From contig NZ_AGAF01000065.1 of the NCBI RefSeq assembly GCF_000224515.1, positions 1-39,653 of the forward strand: DNA of 39,653 nucleotides, written 5' to 3'. Positions 1 to 7,966 of this stretch are shown piece by piece. The translations under genes and the position numbers were made by a program. The notes below the pieces were generated by a model. The model did no database searches and was not told the DNA's origin. It saw only the letters and a program-made list of their open reading frames with translations. This DNA is from Desulfosporosinus sp. OT. Its GTDB lineage: Bacteria > Bacillota > Desulfitobacteriia > Desulfitobacteriales > Desulfitobacteriaceae. Each line of letters begins with the position of its first letter. Positions within the stretch are counted from its first letter, which is position 1.

Positions 1-27
1 TTGATATTTTGTATGAGGTGATGTTTA

Positions 28-237
28 ATGGCATTTAAGGTTAATTGCGAAAGATGTGGAACTCTCTTTAGCAAAGGAGAAATTCACAATTATAGAGGCA
101 ACAATCTTTGCGAGGATTGCTATATTCTTTATTACATGTTTAGTCAGAAAGTTTCTGATGGTTTTTCGCCCGATGTAATTCAAATTCGTCGCAGGATTCC
201 GACCGTTACAGTCCTTCAATTATCGACTAAAAGGTAA
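28..237 (+). CDS. Small CxxC protein, zinc-ribbon-like, unknown function
   Basis: 69-residue protein with two CxxC pairs, CERC near residue 8 and CEDC near residue 28, about 20 residues apart. Such spacing usually makes a zinc ribbon or LIM-like knuckle. The C-terminal third is basic and has no further cysteines. ATG start is preceded by a GAGGTGATG ribosome binding site. It lies 45 bp upstream of the next gene on the same strand and may be co-transcribed with it. I recognise no family. A regulatory or nucleic-acid-binding role is possible but not shown. Confidence 0.6.
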   Translation: MAFKVNCERCGTLFSKGEIHNYRGNNLCEDCYILYYMFSQKVSDGFSPDVIQIRRRIPTVTVLQLSTKR

Positions 238-282
238 ATTTATAAGCAAGAAGTAATGAACTATTGAAAGGGTGGGATTCGT

Positions 283-906
283 TTGCCTGACTTAACACTT
301 GATAAACACATCCCCTTAGATGAGACGATGATGATCAAGAGGGAGTCAGGTGAAAGATCTTATCCGATTTGGCTAATAGTCAATCCAAAGCATCCTGCTG
401 TTCGTCACAATATTTGGACACCTGCTTTAGCTGAGATACAGGACAAAGTATATAGGGAAATACATAAAATAATTGACGTTTCTAATATTTATATTAGAAA
501 CGTAGTTTGCGATAGTAGAATTGTTCCTACTAAATTAAATTGGTGGGGATCAGAAATTGCAAAAGAAATCGAGTTGTTCAGAGAAATTGTTCTTGAAAAT
601 AAACCTAAGATTCTTATTACCTTCGGCTCATTTCCATATGAATTTTCGAGGCGGGTCTACGGGATAAAACCCGAAAAAGGGCCTCGACATTGGGGTAATT
701 CTAACTTAGGAGATGAATTCGAAAAGTTAATTGAGAATTTTGATATAAATAGAACTAATAGGATTCCCTTACTTCGCAGATTGGTTTCCAGTAATAAGTT
801 CATGGAGGGTCATAATTATCTTGAAAAAAGTTATTTTCATTACGTCGGAACAAAGCTAGCGGAAAAGATTATTGAAAACAAGGATAGTTTTGATATCTGG
901 ATTTGA
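283..906 (+). CDS. Unknown 207-residue protein with weak uracil-DNA-glycosylase-like features
   Basis: Starts at a TTG behind a good site (GAAAGGGTGGG). No signal peptide or membrane segment. The middle part (KPKILITFGSFPYEF, about residues 107-121) resembles the strand-turn-helix 'kPkvivtlG..a' of uracil-DNA-glycosylase-fold proteins. The usual catalytic motifs (GxxPG and a terminal HPS) are not visible, so I do not call an enzyme. The N-terminal half holds a WLIVNPKHP...WTPALAEIQDKVYREI stretch that looks conserved but unfamiliar. A strong hairpin terminator follows. Role unknown. Confidence 0.65.
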   Translation: MPDLTLDKHIPLDETMMIKRESGERSYPIWLIVNPKHPAVRHNIWTPALAEIQDKVYREIHKIIDVSNIYIRNVVCDSRIVPTKLNWWGSEIAKEIELFREIVLENKPKILITFGSFPYEFSRRVYGIKPEKGPRHWGNSNLGDEFEKLIENFDINRTNRIPLLRRLVSSNKFMEGHNYLEKSYFHYVGTKLAEKIIENKDSFDIWI

Positions 907-922
907 ACAAATACACGCGATT

Positions 923-970
923 ACTTCAAGGGCCGAACAAATTTGTCCGGCCCTTGAAGTGGTTAATTTT
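923..970 (+). terminator. Rho-independent terminator after the 207-residue gene
   Basis: Perfect 13-bp stem ACTTCAAGGGCCG (923-935) with CGGCCCTTGAAGT (948-960), followed by a T-rich tract (GGTTAATTTTC). It ends the first two-gene unit. Confidence 0.85.
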
Positions 971-1022
971 CTTTGCGTCTATAGAATGAAAGAAAACCGA
1001 TCTATAACTTGATTTTGCGATA

Positions 1023-1031
1023 TGCTATAAT
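1023..1031 (+). promoter_or_regulatory. Extended -10 promoter of the HTH-PBP regulator
   Basis: TGCTATAAT is a consensus extended -10 element about 67 bp upstream of the start codon at 1098. No good -35 hexamer is present at 17 bp, which fits an extended -10 promoter. Confidence 0.5.
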
Positions 1032-1097
1032 AGGTTTAAAGTAGGGACAAAATAATAAACTCTAGAATTAAAATATCAGGGAGACGGGTGAACTAGT

Positions 1098-2036
1098 ATG
1101 TCCGAAGATGTTTCTTACACTCCTGAAGAAGTGGCTAAGATCCTTAACATCTCCAAGTATACAGTTTATGAACTTATTAAGCGTGATGAGCTGGCAGCCT
1201 ACCGCGTTGGCCGTAAGGTACGTGTAGACGGTGCCGATATTGAGGCCTTTAAGCGTAATTCAAAAAATGTAACTCCTTCAGCTGCTTTAGTGTCACCACC
1301 CGCATCCCCTAGTTCTTATTCTCCGTTGGACGGAGGCTTAATTATCTGTGGACAGGATATGACTTTAGATATCTTAACTCGCCATCTGGAAAGAAAATTT
1401 CCTCATGTCCGCTTCCTTAGGCAAAATATTGGCAGTATTGACGGACTTATGGCTTTATACAGAGGTATGGCTAACGTTGTTACTGCTCATTTATGGGATA
1501 GTGACACCAACGAATATAACACTCCCTATGTCCGAAGAATGTTGCCTGGGCACAGGGCATTATTAATAAATATGGTTTATCGAACAGAAGGGTTTTATGT
1601 TGCCAAAGGCAATCCAAAGAAAATCTTCACATGGACCGATCTTGCTCGCCCTGACCTGCAATTCGTCAACCGTGAACGCGGTTCAGGTGCAAGGGTTTTA
1701 TTGGACGAACATTTACGAATTCAAGGAATTACCCATCAAACCATCAATGGGTATAGCAACGAAGAAATGAGTCATATTGCTGTTGCCAGCAAAATCGCCA
1801 GAGGTGAGGCGGACGTAGGTCTAGGAATTGAAAAAGCTGCACAGCAAGTTAATAATGTTGACTTTGTTCCTTTACAAATAGAGCGTTATGATATAGTTGT
1901 GCGTAAGGAAGACATTGATAAACCTTATTTTCAGGCTTTATTGTCCATCCTAAAATCGGCAGCTTTTAGAAATGAGGTACTGGGAATTGGTAGCTATGAC
2001 GTAACCAGCATGGGGGAAATCATGGCAGAGGTGTAA
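1098..2036 (+). CDS. Transcriptional regulator: excisionase-type HTH fused to a periplasmic-binding-protein-like ligand domain
   Basis: 312 residues. Residues 6-52 (YTPEEVAKILNISKYTVYEL, then YRVGRKVRV) are a MerR/excisionase-type winged HTH. After a Ser/Pro-rich linker (about 57-80), residues 85-305 match the PBP-like domain found in molybdate-type regulators (PF12727-like), with landmarks NRERGSGARVLLDE and ARGEADVGLGIEKAA. There is no signal peptide, so it is a cytoplasmic one-component sensor rather than a transporter binding protein. Ribosome binding site GGGAGACGGGTGA. By family analogy the ligand may be an oxyanion such as molybdate or tungstate, but no transporter or molybdenum gene is adjacent, so ligand and target are unknown. 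Confidence 0.85.
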   Translation: MSEDVSYTPEEVAKILNISKYTVYELIKRDELAAYRVGRKVRVDGADIEAFKRNSKNVTPSAALVSPPASPSSYSPLDGGLIICGQDMTLDILTRHLERKFPHVRFLRQNIGSIDGLMALYRGMANVVTAHLWDSDTNEYNTPYVRRMLPGHRALLINMVYRTEGFYVAKGNPKKIFTWTDLARPDLQFVNRERGSGARVLLDEHLRIQGITHQTINGYSNEEMSHIAVASKIARGEADVGLGIEKAAQQVNNVDFVPLQIERYDIVVRKEDIDKPYFQALLSILKSAAFRNEVLGIGSYDVTSMGEIMAEV

Positions 2037-2095
2037 TCTCTTATATATGAATGATTATATAACTTAATGTTTCAAACGCTTTAAAGTTAATAAGT

Positions 2096-2135
2096 AAAGA
2101 GGTATTCAGCATTTTACTGAAATACCTCTTTTTTG
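2096..2135 (+). terminator. Terminator after the HTH-PBP regulator
   Basis: AAGAGGTATTCAG pairs with CTGAAATACCTCTT with one bulged T, followed by a run of six T (2129-2134). Confidence 0.8.
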
Positions 2136-2277
2136 TTCTGAGATAAAATTCTTTGACGAATCTATTGTCGTTCAATTATCAATTTGAAGATAGATAAGTC
2201 TGGGCAATTACCTGAATACATCTCTATGAAACTTTGTTCTGTAGATTCCAGTCAATTTTGGCTTCCTTCTGGATTAA

Positions 2278-2327
2278 ATTTAATTAGCATAAATACTAAT
2301 GTTTTTGGTAATTTATGCTAATTAAAT
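2278..2327. repeat. 17-bp perfect inverted repeat
   Basis: ATTTAATTAGCATAAAT (2278-2294) and its exact complement ATTTATGCTAATTAAAT (2311-2327), separated by 16 bp. There is no T-run after it on either strand, so it is not an ordinary terminator. It could be a protein-binding site or a cruciform element upstream of the spore-coat-like gene. Confidence 0.7.
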
Positions 2328-2412
2328 GCTATACAATTACATTTTTTTATTTCTCTGCTAATTTAAATCAATGAGCCGCTCTCTTTAAGTAGTGTATATC
2401 AAGATTTTTGAC

Positions 2413-2440
2413 ACAAAATTTATAGATCAAACGTAGATTA
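2413..2440 (+). promoter_or_regulatory. Sigma-K-like promoter of the first CsxC-like gene
   Basis: ACA (2413-2415), 16 bp, then CGTAGATTA (2432-2440). This is one base from the mother-cell sigma-K -10 consensus CATAnnnTA. The same block, with the same spacing and flanks, precedes the paralogue at 3495. Confidence 0.5.
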
Positions 2441-2486
2441 TATCAGATTATGGTCATTATTAATTTGAGAAAGGACGAAAAACACA

Positions 2487-3236
2487 TTGAGTAATTATAA
2501 CCTCCATCAGTGGACTCAAAAATCTCCTTATTTAGCCAATTGGATCCAACAAAATCCTCCTACAGCGAGGTGTACTTCACAAAGTCAGCCGATAACTCCA
2601 AATCCGATTTTCCCTCTTACTGCAACCCTACCAATGTGCCCCCCTCTCGAATTAAGTCAAACAAGCCCAAGTGTAATATTAGTTACGATCTCAACCCCCG
2701 CCGAAACAGTTTTCACCTTGCCTACCAAAGCACTGGAAATTAAAACCACTAGAAAAAGTTTAAAGATTACACAGTGCCGTTTTTATAACTTTCTTTCTTC
2801 AGTACTTGGGATACCACACGACAACCCCAAGTTGTTTCTGGGAGGCTTTGTGCGCAAAGACATTCAATATTCCGAAGCAGTTCGACAAACTGCAAATACT
2901 GTGGAGGGCACTATTAGAGATTTTGTAGTCAACATCCCTATTTCGTGTGTTGTTGACCTCGGTCAAACCCTTGTAATACCACCTACCCTTTTTGGACTGC
3001 AAAATGGAGACAAATTGATATCTAGCGACCTCACTGAGGTTAACATTGTAAGACAACAGTTTCTAGACTTATTACCGCACTGTGAACTTATATTCACTCA
3101 GATTAGTGAAATGGATGATACCCTTGACCGTGTACCATTACAAGGTGGTCCCTTAGAAGAAGGCGTTTTCAGAACTATACAAGAAAAAATGATTATCTTA
3201 ATTCAACTTCGTTTGACCTTCCCTAACCATAGTTGA
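2487..3236 (+). CDS. CsxC-like exosporium/spore coat protein, copy 1
   Basis: 249 residues, TTG start behind GAGAAAGGACG. The hydrophilic N-terminus is rich in Gln, Pro and Thr. The core has LPTKALEIK, LKITQCRFYNF and LFLGGFVRKDIQYSEA (about residues 75-135), then EGTIRDFVVNIPISCVVDLG. This resembles the repeat core of clostridial CsxC-type exosporium proteins and related spore surface proteins. There is no secretion signal, as expected for a protein made in the mother cell and assembled on the spore. It is a tandem paralogue of the next gene and is shorter by about 26 residues. The sigma-K-like promoter supports a late sporulation role. Family assignment is from recognition of motifs only. 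Confidence 0.7.
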   Translation: MSNYNLHQWTQKSPYLANWIQQNPPTARCTSQSQPITPNPIFPLTATLPMCPPLELSQTSPSVILVTISTPAETVFTLPTKALEIKTTRKSLKITQCRFYNFLSSVLGIPHDNPKLFLGGFVRKDIQYSEAVRQTANTVEGTIRDFVVNIPISCVVDLGQTLVIPPTLFGLQNGDKLISSDLTEVNIVRQQFLDLLPHCELIFTQISEMDDTLDRVPLQGGPLEEGVFRTIQEKMIILIQLRLTFPNHS

Positions 3237-3341
3237 TCCTTTAACTACAGTTACCTTCACAGAAAATACAAATAAATAAAACAATAGAATTAAAATAAAT
3301 AATAATAACTTTGGAAAGTGCTGTGATTCTACCTAGACAAA

Positions 3342-3366
3342 AAAAGAGCCTCCTCGGCTCTTTTCT
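3342..3366 (+). terminator. Terminator after CsxC-like copy 1
   Basis: AAAAGAGCC (3342-3350) pairs with GGCTCTTTT (3356-3364), loop of five, T-rich end. Confidence 0.8.
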
Positions 3367-3420
3367 AATGCTATTTTAATTTTTATGCCAAAATATGGTG
3401 ATAACTAAGGGTTTGTCTTC

Positions 3421-3448
3421 ACAAAATCTAAAAATCAAACATAGCTTA
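3421..3448 (+). promoter_or_regulatory. Sigma-K-like promoter of the second CsxC-like gene
   Basis: ACA (3421-3423), 16 bp, then CATAGCTTA (3440-3448), a full match to the sigma-K -10 consensus CATAnnnTA. Flanking bases ATCAAAC are shared with the copy-1 promoter. Confidence 0.6.
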
Positions 3449-3494
3449 TAGTGTATCGAACAAGTATTTTGATGTTAGAAAGGAAGAAATTATA

Positions 3495-4322
3495 TTGAGT
3501 AATCAGATTCGTTGTCCTCATCAGTGGAGTCAATCAACAACTTTTGAACCTAATTGGACCCAAGGAACCTGCGATTCGGTGTGGACTCCACAAAGTTGTC
3601 AACCAATTGCTCCAACTCCTAATCCAGTTTTCCCTATTACTGCAACCCTACCGACATGCGCCCCACTTGAATTAAAACAAACATGTCCAGGTACAGTATT
3701 GGTTACAGTATCCATCCCTACAGAAGCAATTTTTACCTTGCCTACGAAAGCACTAGAAATTAAAAAGATTAGAAAAAACCTTAAGATAACACAATGCCGA
3801 TTTTTCAACTTTTCTCCCCGAGTATATGGTAAACCCCAAGATACACCGAAGTTGTTTCTGGGAGGCTTTGTACGCAAGGACATTCAGTATTCCGAAGCAA
3901 TTCGACAAACTGCACACACTGTAGAAGGTACTATTAGAGATTTTGTTGTTGATCTGCCTTGGACGTGTGTAGTTGACCTCGGTCATCACCTTATCATACC
4001 ACCCACTCTATTTGGCCAGCAGCAGGAATATGAATTCTTAAAAACCTCATCCCTTCCTTGCGGGTTCTCATCCAAAGACAAACTCATGTCGGGCGATATA
4101 TCCGAGTTTAACATGGTAAGCAATGAGTTCTTAAACGCATTACCAAACTGTACCCTTGTATACAGCCAAATTAATGAAATGGATGATGCACTCGACCGCG
4201 AACCGTTGAAGGGCGGACCTTTTGAAGAAGGACTCTTTAGAACGGTACAAGAGAAGATGATTATTTTGATTCAACTTCGACTCACCTTCGAAACTGAAAT
4301 TGATCCTCCAGTGAAAGGCTAA
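3495..4322 (+). CDS. CsxC-like exosporium/spore coat protein, copy 2
   Basis: 275 residues, TTG start with GAAAGGAAG upstream. Closely related along its length to the protein at 2487. Shared motifs are ALEIKKIRKNLKITQCRFFNF (in part), LFLGGFVRKDIQYSEAIRQT, EGTIRDFVVDLPWTCVVDLG, and a conserved tail with EEGLFRTVQEKMIILIQLRL. An extra segment around residues 177-196 (with a Cys, SLPCGFSSKD) is absent from copy 1. The N-terminus has more Cys and Trp (RCPHQWSQ, CDSVWTPQSC), which could support disulphide cross-linking on the spore surface. Gene duplication with divergence is the simplest reading. Confidence 0.7.
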   Translation: MSNQIRCPHQWSQSTTFEPNWTQGTCDSVWTPQSCQPIAPTPNPVFPITATLPTCAPLELKQTCPGTVLVTVSIPTEAIFTLPTKALEIKKIRKNLKITQCRFFNFSPRVYGKPQDTPKLFLGGFVRKDIQYSEAIRQTAHTVEGTIRDFVVDLPWTCVVDLGHHLIIPPTLFGQQQEYEFLKTSSLPCGFSSKDKLMSGDISEFNMVSNEFLNALPNCTLVYSQINEMDDALDREPLKGGPFEEGLFRTVQEKMIILIQLRLTFETEIDPPVKG

Positions 4323-4351
4323 CATCTCTACAACAGGTGCATCCTTGGAAA

Positions 4352-4390
4352 GGCACGGTCTTAAGGTATGCTTGATCGTGCCCTTTATTT
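4352..4390 (+). terminator. Terminator after CsxC-like copy 2
   Basis: GGCACGGTC (4352-4360) pairs with GATCGTGCC (4374-4382) with one G-T pair, followed by CTTTATTT. Confidence 0.7.
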
Positions 4391-4469
4391 ATTATAGTCA
4401 TTAATGCCTCTTCATAATCAGCCACTTTACCTTTGACAACATATCTTCTTCTCCTTTAAACTAAAAAAT

Positions 4470-4507
4470 ACCTACAAAAATGACCGGACAAATCTGTCCG
4501 ATCATTT
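4470..4507 (-). terminator. Terminator of the FN3/CWB2 protein gene
   Basis: On the minus strand AAATGA-CGGACA pairs with TGTCCG-TCATTT around a four-base loop, and TTTTTG follows. It lies about 150 bp beyond the stop codon at 4656. Confidence 0.7.
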
Positions 4508-4655
4508 AGAATCGACTCAAAATTAAAAAAGGTTATTTACTTATGGTTGGCGAATGACTTCGATGTGCCATTGCTTCATTGCTTTTCTTACTGAAAAACA
4601 TCTTTTAAATAAATGATGGAGGGGTTCAAGTGCCTATCAAATTAGAACATTTCAA

Positions 4656-6794
4656 TTAATAGTCCGACAAATCAGTTTTTGCATAATCTATTGGTGAATA
4701 CGAGCTTGTACCGGCATCATTTACTGCCTTTATTTTATAATAATAGGTGGTATCTGCCCATAAGCCTGTATTTATATAACCTGCGGTTGTTACCGTCGCA
4801 ATCTGGGTATAAGTTCCTGAAGAAGAGGTTGCTCCGTAAACATAATAGGATGTTGCTTCTTGTACAGGATCCCAAGTAAGGTTTATTTGACTGGAACTTG
4901 CGGTGGTTGCTTTTATATTCGTCGGTGCGGACGGTGTATCAGACCCATTGGTAGTTTCATTAAGACTAATTAAGATACTATCAGGCACAACGACTATCCC
5001 ACCAAAAACAATTTCTTTCTCAATACTGCTTCTTTTACTTCTAAAAAAGTTTCTTGTTGACTGATCGACTGGATCTCTAACCAAGAAAACTGGCGAATCT
5101 GTTAATGAAGCTAAAGCTGCGCCAGCTAAAGCGTCAGCGAAATTTTCTCCTGTTGACAAATAGCTAATGTTGAAACGAAGTTCATTTTCAAATTCTTTGA
5201 TAATTCTGATGTTTGTTTCATACCTATCTATCCCGCTGAGCCGTTTAGGAGATGGAAGTTGGTTAAGAACACTCTCACTTATAACTCCTGTCCCTCCAAC
5301 AACATACGTACTTTTTACAGTTTTTAATAAATATGCTTTAATGCTTCCCGGCAGATTGTCCTTAGGCGTAAGAAGGATTGGAATTCCCTTCATTGCTGCA
5401 ATGGGAGCAATTGACAATGCATCTGGGAAAGTTTGACTACTAGCAATTACTGCTTGGTCGAATTGCCCCATAGATTGAGCAATTTTGATAGATGTTTCAT
5501 AACTATCGTTTCCCGCAATTCTCGATACTTCTATCCCTAAGTTTTTTATGCTTTGTTCAACACCTGTTGAAATAACACCTACTCCGCCAATCATAATAAC
5601 ATTTTTCACTTTTAAACGTGAAAGCTGAGTCTTCGTTTGCTCATTCAGGGTATCTCTTGAGGTTAGGAGTAATGGAGCATTATATTTTTGTGCAAGCGGG
5701 GCGCTGCATAATGCATCAGAAAAATTCTCTCCACTTACAATAATGGCATAGTAAGAAGTACTCCAGCCATTAGCAACTTTTGCACAAGTTTCATACATAT
5801 CTTCTCCAGCTAATCGTTCGAACTGAGTTTGTGATGAAGTATCTGTTGGAGTTGAGTTGTCGGAGTCGGCACTAGTTACATATGCTTTAGCAGAATAGTT
5901 GCTTGTCCCAGAATCGTTTACCGCCACGACTTTGTAATAGTAGCTGGTATTTGCCGAGAATTCAATATCTGTATAGTCTGACGTTGTCGTTGTAGCAATT
6001 TTATAATAAGTCCCTGAGGATGAGGTAGCTCTATAAACGTAATAGGATGTAGCGTCACTGACAGCATCCCAGTCCAAGTTTATTTCACTTGAATTTTCGA
6101 ACTTAGCGCTAAGGTCTGTTGGGGCTGACGGTATATCCCCCTCATCAGACTCTTCGGTTGTAGCATGTTCTTTAGAAGAATAGGAGCTTGTACCAGAACT
6201 GTTCACGGCCGTGACTTTGTAATAATAGGTGGTATCAGACGACAAGTCAGTATCTGTATAACTTGAAGTTTTCGTTGTCGCAATTTTGGAGTAAGTACCT
6301 GAAGATGAGGTGGCTCTATAAACAGCATAAGATGTCGCGTCACTGACGGAGTCCCAGTTCAAATATATTTCATTGGAGCTTTCGGCAGAAGCGCTTAGAT
6401 CTGTCGGTGCTGACAGTGTATCAGACTCATCAGACTCTTCGGTTGTAGCATGTTCTTTAGAAGAATAGGAGCTTGTACTAGAACTGTTGACGGCCGAGAT
6501 TTTGTAATAATAGGTGGTATCAGCCGACAAGTCAGTATCTGTATAACTTGAGGTTTTCGTTGTCGCAATTTTGGAGTAAGTACCTGAAGATGAGGTGGCT
6601 CTATAAACAGAATAGGATGTTGCATTACTGACGGAATCCCAGTTTAAGTATATTTCGCTGGAGCTTTCAACCGTAGCGCTTAGGTCCGTTGGTGTTGATA
6701 GAGTACTTGTTGCTAAAGAGTTTTTCGGAAATATTAACGCTGAAAATAATAAGAAAAGTATTGTGGTTATTAATTTGAGATAGCGTTTTTTCAT
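4656..6794 (-). CDS. Secreted surface protein with four FN3 domains and a CWB2 cell-wall-binding module
   Basis: 712 residues from ATG at 6794, chosen because GGGGGAGG sits just upstream. A signal peptide (MKKRYLK, hydrophobic LITTILFLLFSALIF, then NSLATS) opens it. Three fibronectin type III domains follow (about residues 29-305), each with the landmark Y.VYRATSSSGTY.KIA. Next come three CWB2 (PF04122) repeats (about 325-625), with landmarks RLAG.DMYET, RIAGNDSYET and RLSGIDRYET and glycine motifs such as IGGVGVIS and VGGTGVIS. A fourth FN3 domain ends the protein. CWB2 modules attach clostridial proteins to anionic wall polymers, so this is a non-covalent surface adhesin or scaffold; its ligand is unknown. 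FN3 domains at both ends of a CWB2 core is a less usual order. Confidence 0.9.
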   Translation of the reverse strand: MKKRYLKLITTILFLLFSALIFPKNSLATSTLSTPTDLSATVESSSEIYLNWDSVSNATSYSVYRATSSSGTYSKIATTKTSSYTDTDLSADTTYYYKISAVNSSSTSSYSSKEHATTEESDESDTLSAPTDLSASAESSNEIYLNWDSVSDATSYAVYRATSSSGTYSKIATTKTSSYTDTDLSSDTTYYYKVTAVNSSGTSSYSSKEHATTEESDEGDIPSAPTDLSAKFENSSEINLDWDAVSDATSYYVYRATSSSGTYYKIATTTTSDYTDIEFSANTSYYYKVVAVNDSGTSNYSAKAYVTSADSDNSTPTDTSSQTQFERLAGEDMYETCAKVANGWSTSYYAIIVSGENFSDALCSAPLAQKYNAPLLLTSRDTLNEQTKTQLSRLKVKNVIMIGGVGVISTGVEQSIKNLGIEVSRIAGNDSYETSIKIAQSMGQFDQAVIASSQTFPDALSIAPIAAMKGIPILLTPKDNLPGSIKAYLLKTVKSTYVVGGTGVISESVLNQLPSPKRLSGIDRYETNIRIIKEFENELRFNISYLSTGENFADALAGAALASLTDSPVFLVRDPVDQSTRNFFRSKRSSIEKEIVFGGIVVVPDSILISLNETTNGSDTPSAPTNIKATTASSSQINLTWDPVQEATSYYVYGATSSSGTYTQIATVTTAGYINTGLWADTTYYYKIKAVNDAGTSSYSPIDYAKTDLSDY
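5850..6705 (-). repeat. Tandem DNA repeats encoding FN3 domains
   Basis: Three consecutive units of about 285 bp (95 codons). For example, the string around 6143 recurs at 6428, exactly 285 bp away. Units 1 and 2 are almost identical at DNA level; unit 3 is more diverged. This suggests recent duplication and copy-number instability. Confidence 0.8.
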
Positions 6795-7218
6795 CGATTT
6801 ACCTCCCCCATATTCTTGCAATTTAGCAGTGTTATCTTTCCTTTTTACAATCAGTTCAAATTTTAGGTGTTCGTATTAAACTGAGAAAGAGCTACTTGAA
6901 AGATTACTCGCCGTTTGTTAATTTAAGAAACGACTAGATTATTCTTTAACATCTAATTTTAGTGCTTATATTTATTTCTTGTTTCTTTCTCCATAATCCT
7001 TCCGGTGTAAGAAATATTTTCTAACTGTCACCTAAAGTCCGAGAGGGTGATATGTGAAACAACACTTCAACAGTTTAAAAGATAGTATATTGTCATAATT
7101 TATAATAGCCACTGGTATGTCTAATAATCTCAAACTGGAGATAATACCTATAAGACTTTTGTAGTTTAATCTTGTAATGATATAATTCACATGTAATTAC
7201 TAATACAGGAGGATTAAA
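6795..7218. other. 424-bp divergent intergenic region
   Basis: Separates the surface protein (minus) from the lipoprotein (plus). A plausible sigma-A promoter for the lipoprotein is TTGTAG, 16 bp, TATAAT near 7158-7186. A short TCACC...GGTGA inverted repeat lies near 7027-7051. No gene seen. Confidence 0.45.
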
Positions 7219-7851
7219 ATGTTCAGTAAAAAATCAGTTCAATCGAAGTTGATCTTACCTATTCTTATGATTCTTTTATTAAGTGTAGCTGGCTGTGGAA
7301 GTACGCCAAACAAACCTAACAATTCTGAGAACTCCTCAGGGGATTCAACTTCTCAGGTACCAACTTCCCCGGCACCCAACTCACAAGATGTTAAACCTAA
7401 CAGTTCTACTCCTGCAAACGCAGGAGTAGTTACCTATGAAAACTACCTTAAGATTAAACTCGATACAACTTACGAGGATGTAAAAAGCATTCTGGGAGAA
7501 GGCAAGAAAAAAGCAATCAATTCCGACGTTATCGATTACACATGGGCTGAACAGACTAAAACGATCCTAGTCCAAACTAATAAGGGTAAAGTCGTAACTA
7601 AAATTCAATCAAACCTTGGAAAAACCACATCCAAGCTTACCTTAGATCAATTTAATCAAATCACAACAGGCATGACTTTTGATCAGGTGGTTTCCATTCT
7701 TGGACCTGATTACCAGGAAGTCAGCTACAAAAAAAAACCTGCTAATGTAATCTTAAGAAATGTCGTCTGGATGTTACCTGACTCTACGTCCATTAAAGTT
7801 TACCTGCAGGATGGGAAAGTCATTAACAAAAATACTACTCTCAAAAAATAA
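7219..7851 (+). CDS. Lipoprotein with two SmpA/BLIP-like repeats
   Basis: 210 residues. The signal sequence ends in the lipobox LSVAGC (Cys about residue 26), so it should be lipid-anchored outside the membrane. A Ser/Asn/Pro-rich linker follows to about residue 70. Then come two copies of a short alpha/beta unit, YLKIKLDTTYEDVKSILGEG and FNQITTGMTFDQVVSILGPD. This 'f..i..Gmt..eV..ilG' pattern is typical of SmpA/OmlA, BLIP-like and DUF3862 domains. Ribosome binding site AGGAGG. Function is not known; such proteins often bind other proteins at the envelope. Confidence 0.8.
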   Translation: MFSKKSVQSKLILPILMILLLSVAGCGSTPNKPNNSENSSGDSTSQVPTSPAPNSQDVKPNSSTPANAGVVTYENYLKIKLDTTYEDVKSILGEGKKKAINSDVIDYTWAEQTKTILVQTNKGKVVTKIQSNLGKTTSKLTLDQFNQITTGMTFDQVVSILGPDYQEVSYKKKPANVILRNVVWMLPDSTSIKVYLQDGKVINKNTTLKK

Positions 7852-7880
7852 TCTCTCCCGTTCACGTCATGAGCAGAGCA

Positions 7881-7932
7881 GATTAGAACCCGAAAATGAA
7901 AGCTCCTAAAGCTCTCATCTCGGGTTCTAATC
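7881..7932. terminator. Bidirectional terminator between lipoprotein and glgD
   Basis: Perfect 13-bp stem GATTAGAACCCGA (7881-7893) with TCGGGTTCTAATC (7920-7932), and an inner AGCT/AGCT hairpin. It lies between convergent genes. T-tracts are weak on both sides. Confidence 0.65.
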
Positions 7933-7966
7933 TTAATTCCCACGTCTTCCTTGATACCTTTCATTA

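Larger units (their letters stand above)
2037..2486. other. 450-bp intergenic region
   Basis: Holds the regulator's terminator, a long AT-rich inverted repeat (2278-2327) and the sigma-K-like promoter of the next gene. No further coding potential seen. Confidence 0.6.
4323..4655. other. 333-bp convergent intergenic region
   Basis: Contains a plus-strand terminator (4352-4390) and a minus-strand terminator (4470-4507). Apart from a nine-codon frame behind a strong AGGAGG-like site (4620-4657) I see nothing coding. Confidence 0.6.

Noticed and set aside
4620-4657. Strong ribosome binding site followed by a nine-codon frame (GTG, PIKLEHFN)
   Set aside because: Too short to support as a gene, no conservation can be checked here, and it faces the end of the surface protein gene. 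It may be the relic start of a lost gene.
7027-7056. TCACC...GGTGA and nearby bases as a riboswitch before the lipoprotein
   Set aside because: The stem is only five pairs and no known aptamer core is visible.
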